Shown: positions 23,759 to 30,059 of the stretch, piece after piece
How the letters are laid out: each line of letters opens with the position of its first letter
Position numbering within the stretch: the first letter of the stretch is position 1
IMG/VR virus record: IMGVR_UViG_3300044733_001596
Coordinates: 1-30,059 of that record
Strand: one strand, 5' to 3'
Length of the DNA stretch: 30,059 bases
Origin: a virus
Translations under genes and position numbers: made by a program
The notes under the pieces: model-generated
What the model was told of the DNA's origin: nothing
Databases searched by the model: none
Seen by the model: the letters and a program-made list of their open reading frames with translations, nothing else

Positions 23759-23778
23759 GAAGCATTTAAGGAGCATGA

Positions 23779-25704
23779 ATGAATAATTTACCAAGTCAGT
23801 ATCAGGAATTTATTTACAAGTCACGTTATTCTCGCTGGATAGAATCAGAAAATAGACGAGAAGAGTGGCCAGAGACAGTAAAGCGTTATTTTGATTTTTT
23901 TGAGTCACATCTTAAGGAAAATCAAAGTTATATCTTATCAGCAGAACTTCGTTCTGAACTCGAATCAGCGGTTCTAAATTTAGAGGTAATGCCATCCATG
24001 CGGGCTTTAATGACCGCAGGAGAGGCTTTGAAACGAGATAACGTAGCAGGATATAATTGCTCTTATGTGGCCGTAAATAATATTCGTGCCTTTGATGAAA
24101 TTCTATACGTCCTCATGTGTGGTACTGGCGTTGGATTTAGTGTGGAGAGACAATATGTTGAGAAACTTCCTACAATCGCTGAACACTTTACTAATTCAGA
24201 TACCACTATTATCGTTCAGGACAGCAAAGTTGGTTGGGCTAAAGCATATCGGGAACTCGTATCCCTACTTATTGGAGGTCAAATTCCAAAATGGGATGTG
24301 TCTAAAGTACGTCCTGCTGGTGCAAGACTCAAAACATTTGGTGGTCGAGCTTCGGGGCCAAGACCCCTCGTTGATCTCTTTCAATTCACCGTTGATACTT
24401 TTAAGAGAGCGGCAGGAAGAAAGCTTACTTCCATCGAATGTCACGATATTGTTTGCAAGATCGCAGAGATTGTCGTTGTCGGAGGCGTTAGACGCTCTGC
24501 GCTTATTTCTTTGTCCAATCTCACGGACGAACGAATGCGAGATGCTAAAAGCGGTGCTTGGTGGGAACAAAACCCTCAACGAGCCTTGGCAAATAATTCA
24601 GTTGCCTATAAAGAGAAGCCAGAAATTGGAATTTTCATGGAAGAATGGATCTCTCTCTATAAGTCCAAAAGTGGTGAAAGAGGCATCTTCAATAGAGAAG
24701 CGGCAAAGAAAACTGTTGCAAAACTAGGTGATCGTCGTGATTCTTCCTATGACTTCGGAACGAATCCATGTTCAGAAATTATTCTTCGTGATCGTGAATT
24801 CTGTAATCTTACAGAAGTTGTAATTCGTGCGGATGATACACAAGATAGTGTTGCTCGCAAGATACGAATTGCAAGTATTCTTGGTACTTGGCAAGCATCA
24901 CTTACCCACTTCCCGTATCTCTCTTCTACATGGAAGAAGAATTGTGAAGAAGAAGCACTCCTTGGTGTTTCTCTTACAGGTATTTTAGATAATCCATTAA
25001 TGGGTAGTAAGGATCACCGTCTATTATCTGGAGTTCTAGAAGATCTTAAGAAAGTAGCAATTGATGCAAACAAGGAATGGTCTGATAAACTTGGTATAAA
25101 TCCTGCTGCTGCAATTACTTGTGTAAAGCCTTCGGGAACAGTTAGTCAATTGACCGATGCTGCGTCTGGTATTCATGCTCGTCACAGCGAATATTACATT
25201 CGTACAGTTCGTGCGGATCGTAAGGATCCATTGTGTCAGATGATGATTGATCTTGGATTCCCCGCAGAACCATGCGTAATGAAACCAGATCATACAATGG
25301 TATTCTCATTCCCAATGAAGGCAGTTGGTTCAATTACTCGTAATGATTTGACTGCAATTGAACATCTTGAATTGTGGTTGACATATCAACGTCATTGGTG
25401 TGAACATAAACCATCCATTACCATAACTGTTCGTGAACATGAATGGATGGAGGTTGGTGCTTGGGTATATAAGCACTTCGATGAGATTAGCGGTATTTCT
25501 TTCTTACCACACTCCGATCACTCATATCGTCAAGCACCATATCAGGAATGCACTGAGATCGCATATACTACATTATCTGTGGAAATGCCTAAGAATGTAG
25601 ATTGGTCGCTTCTCAAGAATTATGAAAAAGAAGATAAGACTGTAGGTACACAGACATATGCGTGTAGTGGTGATAAATGTGAACTTGTTGATCTTACTAC
25701 ATAA
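23779..25704 (+). CDS. nrdJ: Adenosylcobalamin-dependent ribonucleoside-triphosphate reductase (class II)
   Basis: The enzyme reduces NTPs to dNTPs using a B12-derived radical. Key residues of the monomeric RTPR family are present: C94 (YNCSYV), the thiyl-radical cysteine C331 in NPCSEI with Glu333, C342 eleven residues on, and the C-terminal pair C-x4-C (YACSGDKC) that passes electrons. The spacing C331-C342 matches 408-419 of the Lactobacillus enzyme. At 641 residues it is shorter than that 739-residue enzyme. Being class II it needs host cobalamin. An AAGGAG ribosome-binding site precedes the ATG. It ends the early operon before a strong terminator. Confidence 0.92.
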   Translation: MNNLPSQYQEFIYKSRYSRWIESENRREEWPETVKRYFDFFESHLKENQSYILSAELRSELESAVLNLEVMPSMRALMTAGEALKRDNVAGYNCSYVAVNNIRAFDEILYVLMCGTGVGFSVERQYVEKLPTIAEHFTNSDTTIIVQDSKVGWAKAYRELVSLLIGGQIPKWDVSKVRPAGARLKTFGGRASGPRPLVDLFQFTVDTFKRAAGRKLTSIECHDIVCKIAEIVVVGGVRRSALISLSNLTDERMRDAKSGAWWEQNPQRALANNSVAYKEKPEIGIFMEEWISLYKSKSGERGIFNREAAKKTVAKLGDRRDSSYDFGTNPCSEIILRDREFCNLTEVVIRADDTQDSVARKIRIASILGTWQASLTHFPYLSSTWKKNCEEEALLGVSLTGILDNPLMGSKDHRLLSGVLEDLKKVAIDANKEWSDKLGINPAAAITCVKPSGTVSQLTDAASGIHARHSEYYIRTVRADRKDPLCQMMIDLGFPAEPCVMKPDHTMVFSFPMKAVGSITRNDLTAIEHLELWLTYQRHWCEHKPSITITVREHEWMEVGAWVYKHFDEISGISFLPHSDHSYRQAPYQECTEIAYTTLSVEMPKNVDWSLLKNYEKEDKTVGTQTYACSGDKCELVDLTT

Positions 25705-25715
25705 CAATAACCCCA

Positions 25716-25734
25716 CTTGAGATAGCATCTCAGG
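25716..25734 (+). promoter_or_regulatory. Short hairpin before the nrdJ terminator
   Basis: CTTGAGAT and ATCTCAGG form an 8-bp stem (one T-G pair) over the loop AGC. The preceding CCCCAC (25711-25716) could alternatively pair with GTGGGG inside the terminator, so this may be part of a switch, though unproven. Confidence 0.35.
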
Positions 25735-25738
25735 TCCG

Positions 25739-25770
25739 ACAACCCCCTACTAGTGGGGGTTGTTTCTTTA
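25739..25770 (+). terminator. Rho-independent terminator after nrdJ
   Basis: ACAACCCCC and GGGGGTTGT make a nine-pair stem with loop TACTAGT, followed by TTTCTTTA. It closes the early operon and lies just before a late promoter. Confidence 0.85.
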
Positions 25771-25776
25771 TAAATA
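25769..25776 (+). promoter_or_regulatory. T4-type late promoter TATAAATA
   Basis: An exact TATAAATA starts in the terminator's T-tract and is 29 bases before the protease ATG. AAAAGGAAAA serves as ribosome-binding site. It gives the protease gene late timing. Confidence 0.75.
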
Positions 25777-25805
25777 TTTTAACAAATTATCAAAAGGAAA
25801 ATCTC

Positions 25806-26849
25806 ATGGCACTACTAAAATACTACAACTCAAAAATACATGATCTTTATCTTTATGATCGTTTAGCAACCACAACTCAGTCATCTATTCCTGTTGGATA
25901 TAATCCAGATTGCCAATCATATGGAATTGCTGATTTTTCTGGTTGTTGTGCCAGAAATCGACATTTTTGTACTTTAATTGGAATTACATATGGTGTTCAA
26001 TTTGATCGTGAAAATGTTAATTTTTGGAATTGTTGTGCATACAGAGGAGTTCTTATCTCTCCAAAACATATGATTATTTGTGAACATTTCCGTGGACCAA
26101 GACCAGATCCAAATGATAATACATCTGGAATTGTTCTTCTTGGTAAATCTGGTATTCGTCATACTGTTAAAGTTGTTGCTGTAACTTTAAGTATAGGTTC
26201 CGACCAAACACTACTTGAGTTTGATCAACCAGTTCCAGAAGGAGAATTTTATATTTACAATAAGATCGCTGATCCTGCTTATGTTCCTAATGGAACACAT
26301 ATATGGGTTCAAGATTCTAATGGAAAAATTTATAAAAGAATTTTCAAAAAGGCAATATTTGTTGATGGAAAATTAACAGCGTGGCAAAGTGATCCATGTA
26401 TTGATGGTATAAATGATGGTCCTCATACAAGTGGAGATCCTGCAATATTCGTCGGTGATTCTGGTTCTCCCGCATTTGTTGTTAATTCAGAAGGAGAAAC
26501 ACTTCTATTAGGTTTAATGTATGGTGGACCTAATTTCCCACAAAAGACAATTGATAATATTAATGCAAAACTAAATCCACACGGATATAGTGTCAGTTTA
26601 GAAAAAATGACAGCACTTCCACAGGATTTAAATCAAGATGGAAAAATAGACAGTGTAGATTTGAGTATCTTTATGTCTAATTGGGAAGTAAATGGTGAAA
26701 TCGCTGATTTTAACAAAGATGGAAAAGTTGATGCTGAAGATATGTCAGAACTTCTTTCTAAGTGGGGTAGTTATGATTTATCTTCTAGTGCAGTTCATTA
26801 TACTACTACGGTTACTCCAATAGATCCAAATAATACTAAAAGAATCTGA
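25806..26849 (+). CDS. Trypsin-like serine protease with C-terminal dockerin
   Basis: The 347-residue protein has a chymotrypsin-type triad: H94 (ICEHF) after LISPKHM, D133 (SDQTLLEF) and S219 in GDSGSP. Residues 274-320 are a tandem pair of EF-hand-like calcium loops, DLNQDGKIDSVDL and DFNKDGKVDAEDM, each followed by a short helix, which is the layout of a type I dockerin. No signal peptide is visible. The N-terminus (MALLKYYNSKIHDLYLYDRL) is unlike protease prodomains and may attach the protein to the particle. A late promoter implies virion or lysis timing. Such dockerins are common in Planctomycetota proteins and rare in phages. Target and export route are unknown. Confidence 0.8.
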   Translation: MALLKYYNSKIHDLYLYDRLATTTQSSIPVGYNPDCQSYGIADFSGCCARNRHFCTLIGITYGVQFDRENVNFWNCCAYRGVLISPKHMIICEHFRGPRPDPNDNTSGIVLLGKSGIRHTVKVVAVTLSIGSDQTLLEFDQPVPEGEFYIYNKIADPAYVPNGTHIWVQDSNGKIYKRIFKKAIFVDGKLTAWQSDPCIDGINDGPHTSGDPAIFVGDSGSPAFVVNSEGETLLLGLMYGGPNFPQKTIDNINAKLNPHGYSVSLEKMTALPQDLNQDGKIDSVDLSIFMSNWEVNGEIADFNKDGKVDAEDMSELLSKWGSYDLSSSAVHYTTTVTPIDPNNTKRI

Positions 26850-26872
26850 GATCTTATAAAATAGTTTTTTGC

Positions 26873-26880
26873 TATAAATA
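26873..26880 (+). promoter_or_regulatory. T4-type late promoter TATAAATA
   Basis: An exact TATAAATA followed by ACTATA is 17 bases before the micropeptide ATG, with an AAGGAGG ribosome-binding site between. The sequence continues as in a strong T4 late promoter (TATAAATACTAT). Confidence 0.75.
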
Positions 26881-26897
26881 CTATAAAGGAGGTTCCT

Positions 26898-27023
26898 ATG
26901 GAACTTTTAATGTCAAGCACTTTAGGTACTGTTTTTTATACTGTTGTCGTCTTTGTAGCAGGAGCACTCATCGGTGGTCCACTTTGGAAATGGATTGATT
27001 CCAAACTACCTTGGAATAAGTAA
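26898..27023 (+). CDS. Membrane micropeptide (41 aa)
   Basis: The sequence begins MELLMSSTLGTVFYTVVVFV and continues AGALIGGPLWKWIDSKLPWN. It has one hydrophobic segment and a Trp-rich basic end. The perfect AAGGAGG ribosome-binding site, five bases before the ATG, and the strong late promoter argue it is real and highly made. Function is unknown; a role in lysis or envelope change would fit. Confidence 0.72.
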   Translation: MELLMSSTLGTVFYTVVVFVAGALIGGPLWKWIDSKLPWNK

Positions 27024-27028
27024 AAAAG

Positions 27029-27052
27029 AAACCCCCCAGAAATGGGGGGTTT
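27029..27052. terminator. Bidirectional rho-independent terminator
   Basis: AAACCCCCCA and TGGGGGGTTT form a ten-pair stem with a GAAA tetraloop. TTTTC follows on the plus strand, and the minus strand reads TTTCTTTTTTA after the stem, so it ends both the micropeptide transcript and the converging gene at 27069-27782. Confidence 0.9.
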
Positions 27053-27068
27053 TCATTTATCTTGATCT

Positions 27069-27782
27069 TTAACCTCTTTTGCGTCTTGGTCCTGTGTAAG
27101 CGTCTGGTCCACGCAATTTAAGAATAGCATCTATTTGTGTGGCCACTTGTGGTGGTTGATTTGGTATTCTTACTTCTCCACGTGATCCACCCAAAGCTGA
27201 TTTTAAATCTCCAGCTAATGTTTTATCGGTTGGATTTGATCCAAAAGGAACTCCTCTTACTACTGATGATACCTTAGTTCCTGTTATTTTTGTTGTAGGA
27301 ACATTTAGAAATAATTCTCCAGTTTCTGGATTTGTATTAATATTCATTCCTCTAGATCTTGCTAATAATGCAGCTTTTTCTCGATCTGAAGATTTTCCTA
27401 AAATGTTAAAAAGCTTTTTGTGGTGTCTAGCCAACATAGCTCTACCTTCTTTAGTGTCTGGATAGTCTGCTCCTATCATTTCAGATAATATTGATTTATA
27501 ATGATTTTTTAAATCTTGAGCAGTATAATTACTTTCACCCATTATTATATTATCTGCTCTATTCATTCCAGTTATCCACCTAGTCAATCTTGCAATATTT
27601 CTTCGAGCTAGTTCTCTTGCATTATTTCTTCTGTTAGGATCATCAGTTTTTTCGCTACTATCTAGAATTCCTCTAGTTTTACGATTTAAATCTTTAGCTT
27701 GTGACATCCGTTTGTCAATATATCTATTTAATATTCCTCGTCCTCTTGGGGTGTCTCCGATTTCATTTATTTGCTCTTTCAT
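27069..27782 (-). CDS. Basic hypothetical protein (237 aa)
   Basis: This leftward gene encodes MKEQINEIGDTPRGRGILNR, followed by a long Arg/Lys-rich helical part (RRNNARELARRNIARLTRWI) and a C-terminal half rich in Gly, Thr and Pro, ending GPRRKRG. It is strongly basic. I do not recognise a family. Residues 5-7 (I-N-E) could be a prohead-protease type cut site, so an internal head or DNA-condensing protein is conceivable, but weakly supported. Its late promoter lies 15 bases upstream and overlaps the promoter of the divergent resolvase gene. Confidence 0.6.
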   Translation of the reverse strand: MKEQINEIGDTPRGRGILNRYIDKRMSQAKDLNRKTRGILDSSEKTDDPNRRNNARELARRNIARLTRWITGMNRADNIIMGESNYTAQDLKNHYKSILSEMIGADYPDTKEGRAMLARHHKKLFNILGKSSDREKAALLARSRGMNINTNPETGELFLNVPTTKITGTKVSSVVRGVPFGSNPTDKTLAGDLKSALGGSRGEVRIPNQPPQVATQIDAILKLRGPDAYTGPRRKRG

Positions 27783-27797
27783 ATATTTCTCCAGACA

Positions 27798-27809
27798 TAT
27801 TTATAAATA
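27798..27809. promoter_or_regulatory. Overlapping divergent late promoters
   Basis: TATTTATAAATA contains TATAAATA on the plus strand (27802-27809) and its complement on the minus strand (27798-27805). The rightward one is five bases from the resolvase ATG, the leftward one 15 bases from the basic protein's ATG. Confidence 0.7.
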
Positions 27810-27814
27810 TTGAT

Positions 27815-28369
27815 ATGTTAATAGCAGGAATTGATTATTCTTTAAATGGTCCAGCAATCTGTGTATTCGAAGGAAAAGAATATTTTACATTTGAAAAATG
27901 TCAATTTTATTTTTTAACCGATGTAAAAAAGAATGCTACTATATTTTTAAAAAATATTCATGGTAAACTATTTGACGATTATGAAGAAGAGTGTGAAAGA
28001 TATGACACAATATCAGATTGGGTGATGAATAAAATAATAGGCTGTGAACAGGTAGCATTAGAGGATTATGCATTTAATGCTCAAGGAAGAGTATTTCATA
28101 TAGCAGAAAATACTGGAATATTAAAATATAAATGTTATCAGAATTCTATACCACTTGAGGTTGTTTCACCTTCGCATGTGAAGAAAATAGCCACGGGTAA
28201 AGGCAATGCTGATAAACTTCAAATGTATCAGGCTTTTTTGAAAGAAACTTCTGTCCCATTGAAAGATATAATATCCCCAAATAAAAAAGATATCGGAAAT
28301 CCAGTTTCCGATATCATTGATTCTTATTATATTTGTAAAAATCTTTTTTTACAGCTTAAGATTTCTTAG
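27815..28369 (+). CDS. RuvC-like Holliday junction resolvase
   Basis: I choose ATG 27815, directly behind the late promoter; the frame extends upstream of it without support. The 184-residue product has the RNase H-like resolvase pattern: D7 (AGIDYS), E83 (ALEDYAF) and the D166/D169 pair (SDIIDS). It should cut branched DNA before packaging, the job done by endonuclease VII (gp49) in T4. It differs from bacterial RuvC in length and details. It faces the spanin-like gene and overlaps its end by 14 bases. The late promoter fits a packaging role. Confidence 0.78.
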   Translation: MLIAGIDYSLNGPAICVFEGKEYFTFEKCQFYFLTDVKKNATIFLKNIHGKLFDDYEEECERYDTISDWVMNKIIGCEQVALEDYAFNAQGRVFHIAENTGILKYKCYQNSIPLEVVSPSHVKKIATGKGNADKLQMYQAFLKETSVPLKDIISPNKKDIGNPVSDIIDSYYICKNLFLQLKIS

Positions 28370-28883
28370 TCTTTTTTTCATCTACAAAACCATCACCATT
28401 TTTATCTTCACCTTTGCCTTGAAGGTAATACCACGCTAATCCAAAGACAAGTGTTAAGTAAAATAATAAAGCATACCAATTCACTCTGCTCATCTTTACT
28501 TCTGTGCCTACAGGTAATTTAACTTCGGTCTGTGCTTCAATATTAATCTTTGTTGTATCAACAGTTTGAATACTAGTATTTTCTGGTAGAATTACAGTAG
28601 TATTTTTAGGAATAATAACTTCTTGTGGTTTTTCAATAATTGGTTCTTCAGATGGTTCTGGTTTTATTATAACCACAGTATCATGCTCTAGAGTTACTTC
28701 GGTCTTTTTCTCTGAATCTGTTTTAATATGAGATCCTTTTGGAAGATCAGCAGTAGTATCTTTTGCTATAACTGTGTCAGTTGTTTTATTAAGAACATCT
28801 GGAGTCGTTTCCACACCATTTGTTTTACATACAGACTTACAAGATGCTAATACACATAGTATTAAAATTAATAGTTTTTTCAT
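28356..28883 (-). CDS. Putative unimolecular spanin
   Basis: The 175-residue protein starts MKKLLILILCVLASC, a lipoprotein signal with lipobox L-A-S-C15. A long beta-repetitive, Thr/Val/Pro-rich stretch follows, then one membrane segment at residues 136-155 (WYALLFYLTLVFGLAWYYL) and a charged tail. A lipidated N-terminus plus a C-terminal membrane anchor is the layout of a unimolecular spanin, which joins outer and inner membranes and fuses them at lysis. It overlaps the holin-like gene by ATGA. The tail carries an EF-hand-like loop, D160-x-N162-x-D164-G-x2-D168. Its identity rests on topology and context only. Confidence 0.68.
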   Translation of the reverse strand: MKKLLILILCVLASCKSVCKTNGVETTPDVLNKTTDTVIAKDTTADLPKGSHIKTDSEKKTEVTLEHDTVVIIKPEPSEEPIIEKPQEVIIPKNTTVILPENTSIQTVDTTKINIEAQTEVKLPVGTEVKMSRVNWYALLFYLTLVFGLAWYYLQGKGEDKNGDGFVDEKKTKKS

Positions 28884-29314
28884 GATTTATTTCCTGCTGT
28901 AGCACTACCAAAATAGAACCCAACAATCGCTAATAAAATCTGGCGATTCTCTTGGGTAAACAAATATCCATTCACCGTTTGAAAAATAGTTTCTGATGTT
29001 TGTGGAATCAAACCAAATAAAATTTCTGGATGTGTTTGATTGATTTCAACAACTGTTGGTATTCCAAAGAATGGAAGAACGAATGGTGCTGCTATTGTAC
29101 CAAACAAAACTGCCAAGACAATGATTTGTCGTACTGCTTTACCAGCATCAATCGGTACTCTTTTAGCAGCGGTTTCTCTTGTCTTTTCGTTAAAGTTATT
29201 AATATCTAATAGTCTTTTAAAGTTTTCTTGTTCTGATTGGCGTTTTTCTGCCATATAGCGAAACAAGAATCCAGTAGCAGATCCACCGATAAGTGTTAGA
29301 AGTTCTATTGGCAT
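28880..29314 (-). CDS. Putative holin
   Basis: This 144-residue leftward gene encodes a protein with three hydrophobic segments, at about residues 4-21 (ELLTLIGGSATGFLF), 63-85 (QIIVLAVLFGTIAAPFVLPF) and 125-141. A charged helical linker joins the first two (EKRQSEQENFKRLLDINNFN). The layout and neighbours fit a class I-type holin, which makes the inner-membrane hole at lysis. It lies just upstream of the spanin-like gene with an ATGA overlap. I recall similar small membrane proteins in marine phages. No endolysin is seen nearby. The gene at 16687 is a competing candidate. Confidence 0.6.
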   Translation of the reverse strand: MPIELLTLIGGSATGFLFRYMAEKRQSEQENFKRLLDINNFNEKTRETAAKRVPIDAGKAVRQIIVLAVLFGTIAAPFVLPFFGIPTVVEINQTHPEILFGLIPQTSETIFQTVNGYLFTQENRQILLAIVGFYFGSATAGNKS

Positions 29315-29505
29315 TTCTTTTTGACTCCCTGTAAGACAATATAATTTTGAGGAATATCTTCTGGATTCATTTCTGCTCTTTTGACGGCTGCTTCAAATTC
29401 TCTTTTAGTCAAAAGCAATTCATATTGAAAACCATCAGAACTGACATGTGTACAAAAGACATATTCAAGTGCTTCATTACCTTTTTTTATTTTATTTTTT
29501 TTCAT
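29305..29505 (-). CDS. Small hypothetical phage protein (66 aa)
   Basis: The protein starts MKKNKIKKGNEALEYVFCTH and has a segment ELLLTKREFEAAVKRAEMNP, then EDIPQNYIVLQGVKKKCQ. The 'LLLT.REFE.A..RA..NPEDIP' pattern recurs in small marine phage proteins I recall as uncharacterised. It overlaps the holin-like gene by 10 bases, so it is part of the same leftward unit. Confidence 0.6.
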   Translation of the reverse strand: MKKNKIKKGNEALEYVFCTHVSSDGFQYELLLTKREFEAAVKRAEMNPEDIPQNYIVLQGVKKKCQ

Positions 29506-29541
29506 ATTAGACCTATGAAAGTGTAAAATACAATATAAATC

Positions 29542-30021
29542 TTAATTAACACGTTTTCTCCTCAATATTTTTTGTGCTCTGGTATATTTTTTCTGTGCTG
29601 ATTTGCTCAGAAAAGTATCTGGTAAATCATTAACATTTTCTGGATTTGGTGATACTCCAGATATTCCACCACCACCAACAGACAATTCTTCATTTAAATA
29701 ATTCATTATATTTTCAAAAACAATATCTTTATCACCACCAAGTTTTTCAACATCCTCAGAAAATAAGGAAATAGCCGTGGTTAAATTTTTAAGTTTTGCT
29801 TTTGTATTTGGATTTGGAATCTGAGCAAGAAGTTTTTTGATGTTTAATATCAATTGATCATATGGATTTATTTTAGTGTCAATTAATATTTCACCGCTTT
29901 CATCTATAATACCATCCATGAATAATTTTGTTTTATTGTATGGTGTGGTAATATCTTTAATAAATTTAAAAAGAGTAAATGAATTTATTAGTTGATTTAT
30001 ATTTGTTGATTCATTTAACAT
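29542..30021 (-). CDS. Hypothetical protein (159 aa)
   Basis: The protein starts MLNESTNINQLINSFTLFKF and is mostly helical (LILNIKKLLAQIPNPNTKAK; IVFENIMNYLNEELSVGGGG). A Gly-rich stretch follows, and it ends very basic (KKYTRAQKILRRKRVN). I recognise no domain. Its start overlaps the stop of a leftward frame that runs off the window. It is the first complete gene of the leftward group at this end. Confidence 0.55.
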   Translation of the reverse strand: MLNESTNINQLINSFTLFKFIKDITTPYNKTKLFMDGIIDESGEILIDTKINPYDQLILNIKKLLAQIPNPNTKAKLKNLTTAISLFSEDVEKLGGDKDIVFENIMNYLNEELSVGGGGISGVSPNPENVNDLPDTFLSKSAQKKYTRAQKILRRKRVN

Positions 30022-30059
30022 CTTTTAATATCTCTAATATATTTTTATCAATTGGTATA
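30011..30059 (-). CDS. Partial leftward gene, 3' end only
   Basis: A leftward frame enters from beyond the window and ends at TGA 30013-30011, giving the C-terminal residues IPIDKNILEILKDVK. Its stop lies just inside the next gene's start. Too little is visible to assign a product. Confidence 0.4.
   Translation of the reverse strand, partial: IPIDKNILEILKDVK

Noticed and set aside
24086-24727. 213-codon rightward frame inside nrdJ
   Set aside because: It is out of frame with a reductase that has all catalytic residues. Its composition (many Leu and Ser) is that of a shadow frame.
27701-27814. N-terminal extension of the resolvase from 27701
   Set aside because: The extension overlaps the divergent gene and both promoters, is hydrophobic and unlike the family. 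The RuvC-type fold begins at the ATG at 27815.

Overview
The window is a piece of a T4-like tailed phage genome (myovirus type). It carries a T4-type replication core: a family-B DNA polymerase, UvsX recombinase, gp41-type helicase, gp61-type primase and a RuvC-type resolvase. It also has T4-style late promoters (TATAAATA) and a nucleotide-supply set of dUTPase, DUF1599, ThyX and a B12-dependent ribonucleotide reductase. Most of it is AT-rich. Exceptions are the first 2 kb, a block around 12.1-12.9 kb and a patch inside thyX. The host is inferred, not shown. One gene encodes a secreted protein with a PEP-CTERM tail ending in RRRR, and another a trypsin-like protease ending in a dockerin-like EF-hand pair. 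Both styles are common in Planctomycetota, so a diderm, planctomycete-like marine or freshwater host is the working guess.

Layout. Positions 1-7773 are a virion fibre/baseplate module: a 5'-truncated structural gene, a baseplate-like protein, a collagen-like fibre, two further fibre-like proteins, a coiled-coil protein and a tip-like protein. 7780-7943 holds a relic of a fibre gene and a micro-ORF. 7981-10389 is an early operon (dut, DUF1599 and the N-terminal part of DNA polymerase). 10412-18107 is an accessory island separating the two polymerase halves. It contains a SpoU RNA methyltransferase next to tRNA-Leu(UAA), an LpxH-like phosphohydrolase, the PEP-CTERM gene, an HNH nuclease, tRNA-Tyr, a broken tRNA-like element, small unknown genes, a dehydrogenase relative lacking catalytic residues, a capsid-targeting-signal protein, a holin-like protein and GDP-mannose 4,6-dehydratase. 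18156-25704 is the main early operon: the C-terminal part of polymerase, uvsX, 41, 61, thyX and nrdJ, closed by a terminator. 25769-30059 is late and mixed-strand: protease-dockerin, a membrane micropeptide, an unknown basic protein, the RuvC-like resolvase and a leftward cassette with a putative unimolecular spanin and holin. No gene-free stretch exceeds 300 bases.

Regulation. Three early units begin with a -35/-10 promoter of identical geometry, in which the ATG starts 7 bases after the last T of TATAAT, so their mRNAs should be leaderless. Late genes are preceded by TATAAATA; one divergent site carries two such elements overlapping on opposite strands. Many genes are coupled by ATGA or TAATG overlaps.

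The observations most worth following are the polymerase split across an ~8-kb island, the leaderless promoter set, the PEP-CTERM and dockerin proteins in a phage, the methyltransferase/tRNA-Leu pair, and the capsid-targeting signal.
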